DNA of 6,980 nt from Akkermansiaceae bacterium UBA5688 (lineage in GTDB: Bacteria > Verrucomicrobiota > Verrucomicrobiia > Verrucomicrobiales > Akkermansiaceae): positions 1-6,980 of the forward strand of contig DIHU01000025.1 of the NCBI GenBank assembly GCA_002420315.1, in the 5' to 3' direction. Each line of letters begins with the position of its first letter. Positions within the stretch are counted from its first letter, which is position 1. The notes under the pieces were generated by a model. That model was not told the DNA's origin, did not search any database, and saw nothing but the letters and a program-made list of their open reading frames with translations. Below are positions 5,212 to 6,980 of this stretch, in pieces. Both the position numbers and the translations under genes were made by a program.

Positions 5212-6980
5212 ATGAAAAAGCATCCTATTATACACACGGCAGTCGTGATGCTTCTGTCTTCGTCTGTCTTTGCCGAGCCACTCATCGATTCATGGCATAC
5301 CGCTGACTCAGGTCGTTATGCCCGTATCTGGGCCTCTCAGGATCAGGAAACCGATGAGCGCCAAAAAGGTGTCCGCTCTTCTCTTAAGACCTGGGATTCC
5401 GCTGATTACCCCGGGGTGAGGGTCGGAGATCAACCCATGCCCGTCTATGCTGGAATTCAGGGAATCTCGTACTCGGAGGACTATGTGTATATCAAGTCCA
5501 CCGGCCTTGCCACTAATACCATGGGCCCGTGGTTCCTCAACGAAGCCCAAACCACGGATTTTCCTTCCTTCCCTGGAAATGCTGCCATTCTTTATCGTTT
5601 TCCCCGCTCATCCGGCTACCCAAAAAACTACGCTCCGGCCACCCGCACTCCGTCTAACGTCGGGACCTGCGGATTGTTCGTCGATGGCGTTCCGCTTTTC
5701 AATACAAGCGATACCTTTTCTTACGACACCTCAGCTGGGGGAGATCAAGAACCCACCAACCAAAACCGTGGCGACGGATATTGGAATCGCGATGCGTTCA
5801 CAAATGAAGGAGTGACGTTTGACGCCGGCAATGCTCATCAGGCGATGGAGCAATTTCACTACCATGCCAGCCCCAATGCTCTCCGCTCAACCCTCGGTGA
5901 CTCGGTCGATTATAATCCCGCGGTAGTCTATAAGGGAATCGGGAAAGCGAGTCCCTACACCGAGAATTTTAATGGGAAACACAGCCCCATCCTCGCTTGG
6001 GCCAATGACGGCCTCCCCATGTATGGTCCCTACGGTTATAGCGATCCAAGCGATGCCACCAGTGAAGTGCGCCGGATGGTTTCCGGATATCAAAAACGGG
6101 ATGGCACGAATGGTTCCACTAACCTTGCCGAAACGGGCCGCACTACCATGCCTCAATGGGTGGTCGCCCAAGGAGTCCGCACCACCAGAACTCTCTCCTC
6201 AGCATTCTATGGCCCCAATGTCTCTTCTGCCTTCACGATTGGGCACTACATGGAGGACTACGAATACAAAGGGTACCTGACTTCGGATGTCACCAATGCT
6301 CGGTTTGCTCAATATTCCAGCGCTTCTCTTGGCGTCTTTCAGTCCCGCTGGTTTTTTGATCTCAACGAATACAATGTGCGCTTCTGCGTCACTCCTGAAT
6401 TCCCCGAAGGGACTTGGGCCTACTTCACCGCCGTCGATGACAACGGTACCCCCGTCTATCCTTACAACCTCGCCTGGCACTACTTCGGCGACCCCACGGT
6501 CGCTTCCGGTGTTACCGAGATTGATGAAACTGTGATCGAGGTCTTCACTGGCGCTGCCGAAAAAGGAACCCAATTTGAAACCGCTACTCTTGCCGATGAT
6601 ACTGTCACCGTCATTTGGAATGGCATTGAAGGGGGAGCCTACCAAATTACCGAATCCTTTGATCTCAAAACATGGATGACTGGTCCTTCTTTTGCCGCTG
6701 ACGATCAAATGATCACCCTTACCGAAACCGGGAATCTCCGCAAATTCTACAAGATCGAACAAACTGGACTGGCAGATTATGACACCACCGAATTCGGGAC
6801 TGCTGCTGGAGGCGGAGGTCCAGGAGGAGGCACTGGTGGCACGCCTGGCACTGGCAACCCAACTGATGGATTTGTGTTCAGCTTTGGAGACGGCCCTCCA
6901 CAAGCCAATCTTATCAGTAATCTGAAGGTCGGAGGCGTCACCGGAACGGTCGTCATTTATAACCTCAACGGTCCCGCCGG
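5212..6980 (+). CDS. Exported YHYH-domain protein, tandem paralogue, cut by right edge
   Basis: The frame runs from ATG 5212 to the window edge without a stop, giving 589 residues of an incomplete gene. The signal peptide is MKKHPIIHTAVVMLLSSSVFA, with likely cleavage after Ala21. It starts 44 bases after the fusion gene with no terminator between, so co-transcription is likely. Its order of blocks matches the neighbour: TGLATNTMGPWFLN, TFDAGNAHQA, NDGLPMYGPYGYSD, SGYQKRDGTNG, RFCVTPEFPEGTWAYF with Cys392, then the beta module (VIWNGIEGGAYQI ... FYKI, about 464-517). Differences: the name motif reads FHYH (Phe215) instead of YHYH; there is a longer stretch between MEDYEY and the RFCVTPEFP block; the DQHNGR sequence is replaced by DLNEYNVR; and a Gly/Pro/Thr linker (529-553) precedes the Ig-like segment (FVFSFGDGP...). 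By homology a sulfatase domain may follow beyond the window, but this is not seen. Confidence 0.93.
   Translation, partial: MKKHPIIHTAVVMLLSSSVFAEPLIDSWHTADSGRYARIWASQDQETDERQKGVRSSLKTWDSADYPGVRVGDQPMPVYAGIQGISYSEDYVYIKSTGLATNTMGPWFLNEAQTTDFPSFPGNAAILYRFPRSSGYPKNYAPATRTPSNVGTCGLFVDGVPLFNTSDTFSYDTSAGGDQEPTNQNRGDGYWNRDAFTNEGVTFDAGNAHQAMEQFHYHASPNALRSTLGDSVDYNPAVVYKGIGKASPYTENFNGKHSPILAWANDGLPMYGPYGYSDPSDATSEVRRMVSGYQKRDGTNGSTNLAETGRTTMPQWVVAQGVRTTRTLSSAFYGPNVSSAFTIGHYMEDYEYKGYLTSDVTNARFAQYSSASLGVFQSRWFFDLNEYNVRFCVTPEFPEGTWAYFTAVDDNGTPVYPYNLAWHYFGDPTVASGVTEIDETVIEVFTGAAEKGTQFETATLADDTVTVIWNGIEGGAYQITESFDLKTWMTGPSFAADDQMITLTETGNLRKFYKIEQTGLADYDTTEFGTAAGGGGPGGGTGGTPGTGNPTDGFVFSFGDGPPQANLISNLKVGGVTGTVVIYNLNGPA
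6796..6870 (+). repeat. Gly/Pro/Thr-rich linker in the second YHYH gene
   Basis: These bases encode residues 529-553, nearly all Gly, Pro and Thr (GGGGPGGGTGGTPGTG at the core). They separate the short beta module from the following Ig-like segment. The upstream paralogue has no such linker at the same place, so it was gained here or lost there after duplication. Confidence 0.8.

Noticed and set aside
6199..6903. Minus-strand open frame of 234 codons
   Set aside because: It is antisense to the second YHYH gene, which shows clear homology to the first copy through this stretch.

Overview
The window looks like chromosome of a member of the PVC group, most likely a Verrucomicrobiota bacterium (inference). 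The clues are three successive genes for exported proteins, start sites with no obvious Shine-Dalgarno sequence, a secreted CotH-type kinase, a sulfatase, and a short beta module of the type 'LTWxxxEGGxYQLExSxxL...W...FYRV'. That module is common in large secreted proteins of Verrucomicrobia. No RNA gene, insertion sequence, CRISPR array or phage feature was found.

Layout. Bases 1-104 may hold the start of a minus-strand gene that runs off the left edge; this is weakly supported. Bases 117-1703 (+) encode an exported CotH-family protein kinase with a Gly/Pro/Arg-rich insert and a Gly/Arg-rich tail. Bases 1704-1885 are non-coding, with no convincing promoter or terminator. Bases 1886-5167 (+) encode a 1093-residue exported protein. 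It joins an N-terminal YHYH domain, a short beta module, an Ig-like segment, a complete-looking type I sulfatase domain and a C-terminal beta-rich tail. After 44 bases, bases 5212-6980 (+) encode a second exported YHYH protein. It parallels the preceding gene along its whole visible length and is cut by the right edge at residue 589, within the segment that precedes the sulfatase domain in its neighbour.

How they may work together. All three plus-strand products are predicted to be exported, so they would meet outside the cytoplasm. The two YHYH genes are a diverged tandem duplication and are probably co-transcribed. The upstream kinase is a plausible modifier of the exported proteins, by analogy with CotH acting on spore-coat proteins, but nothing in the sequence proves this. 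The sulfatase domain keeps the formylglycine motif and the metal- and sulfate-binding residues, so it should hydrolyse sulfate esters once matured. The role of the YHYH domain is not known to me. The YHYH-sulfatase fusion beside a CotH kinase is the most interesting point in the window.
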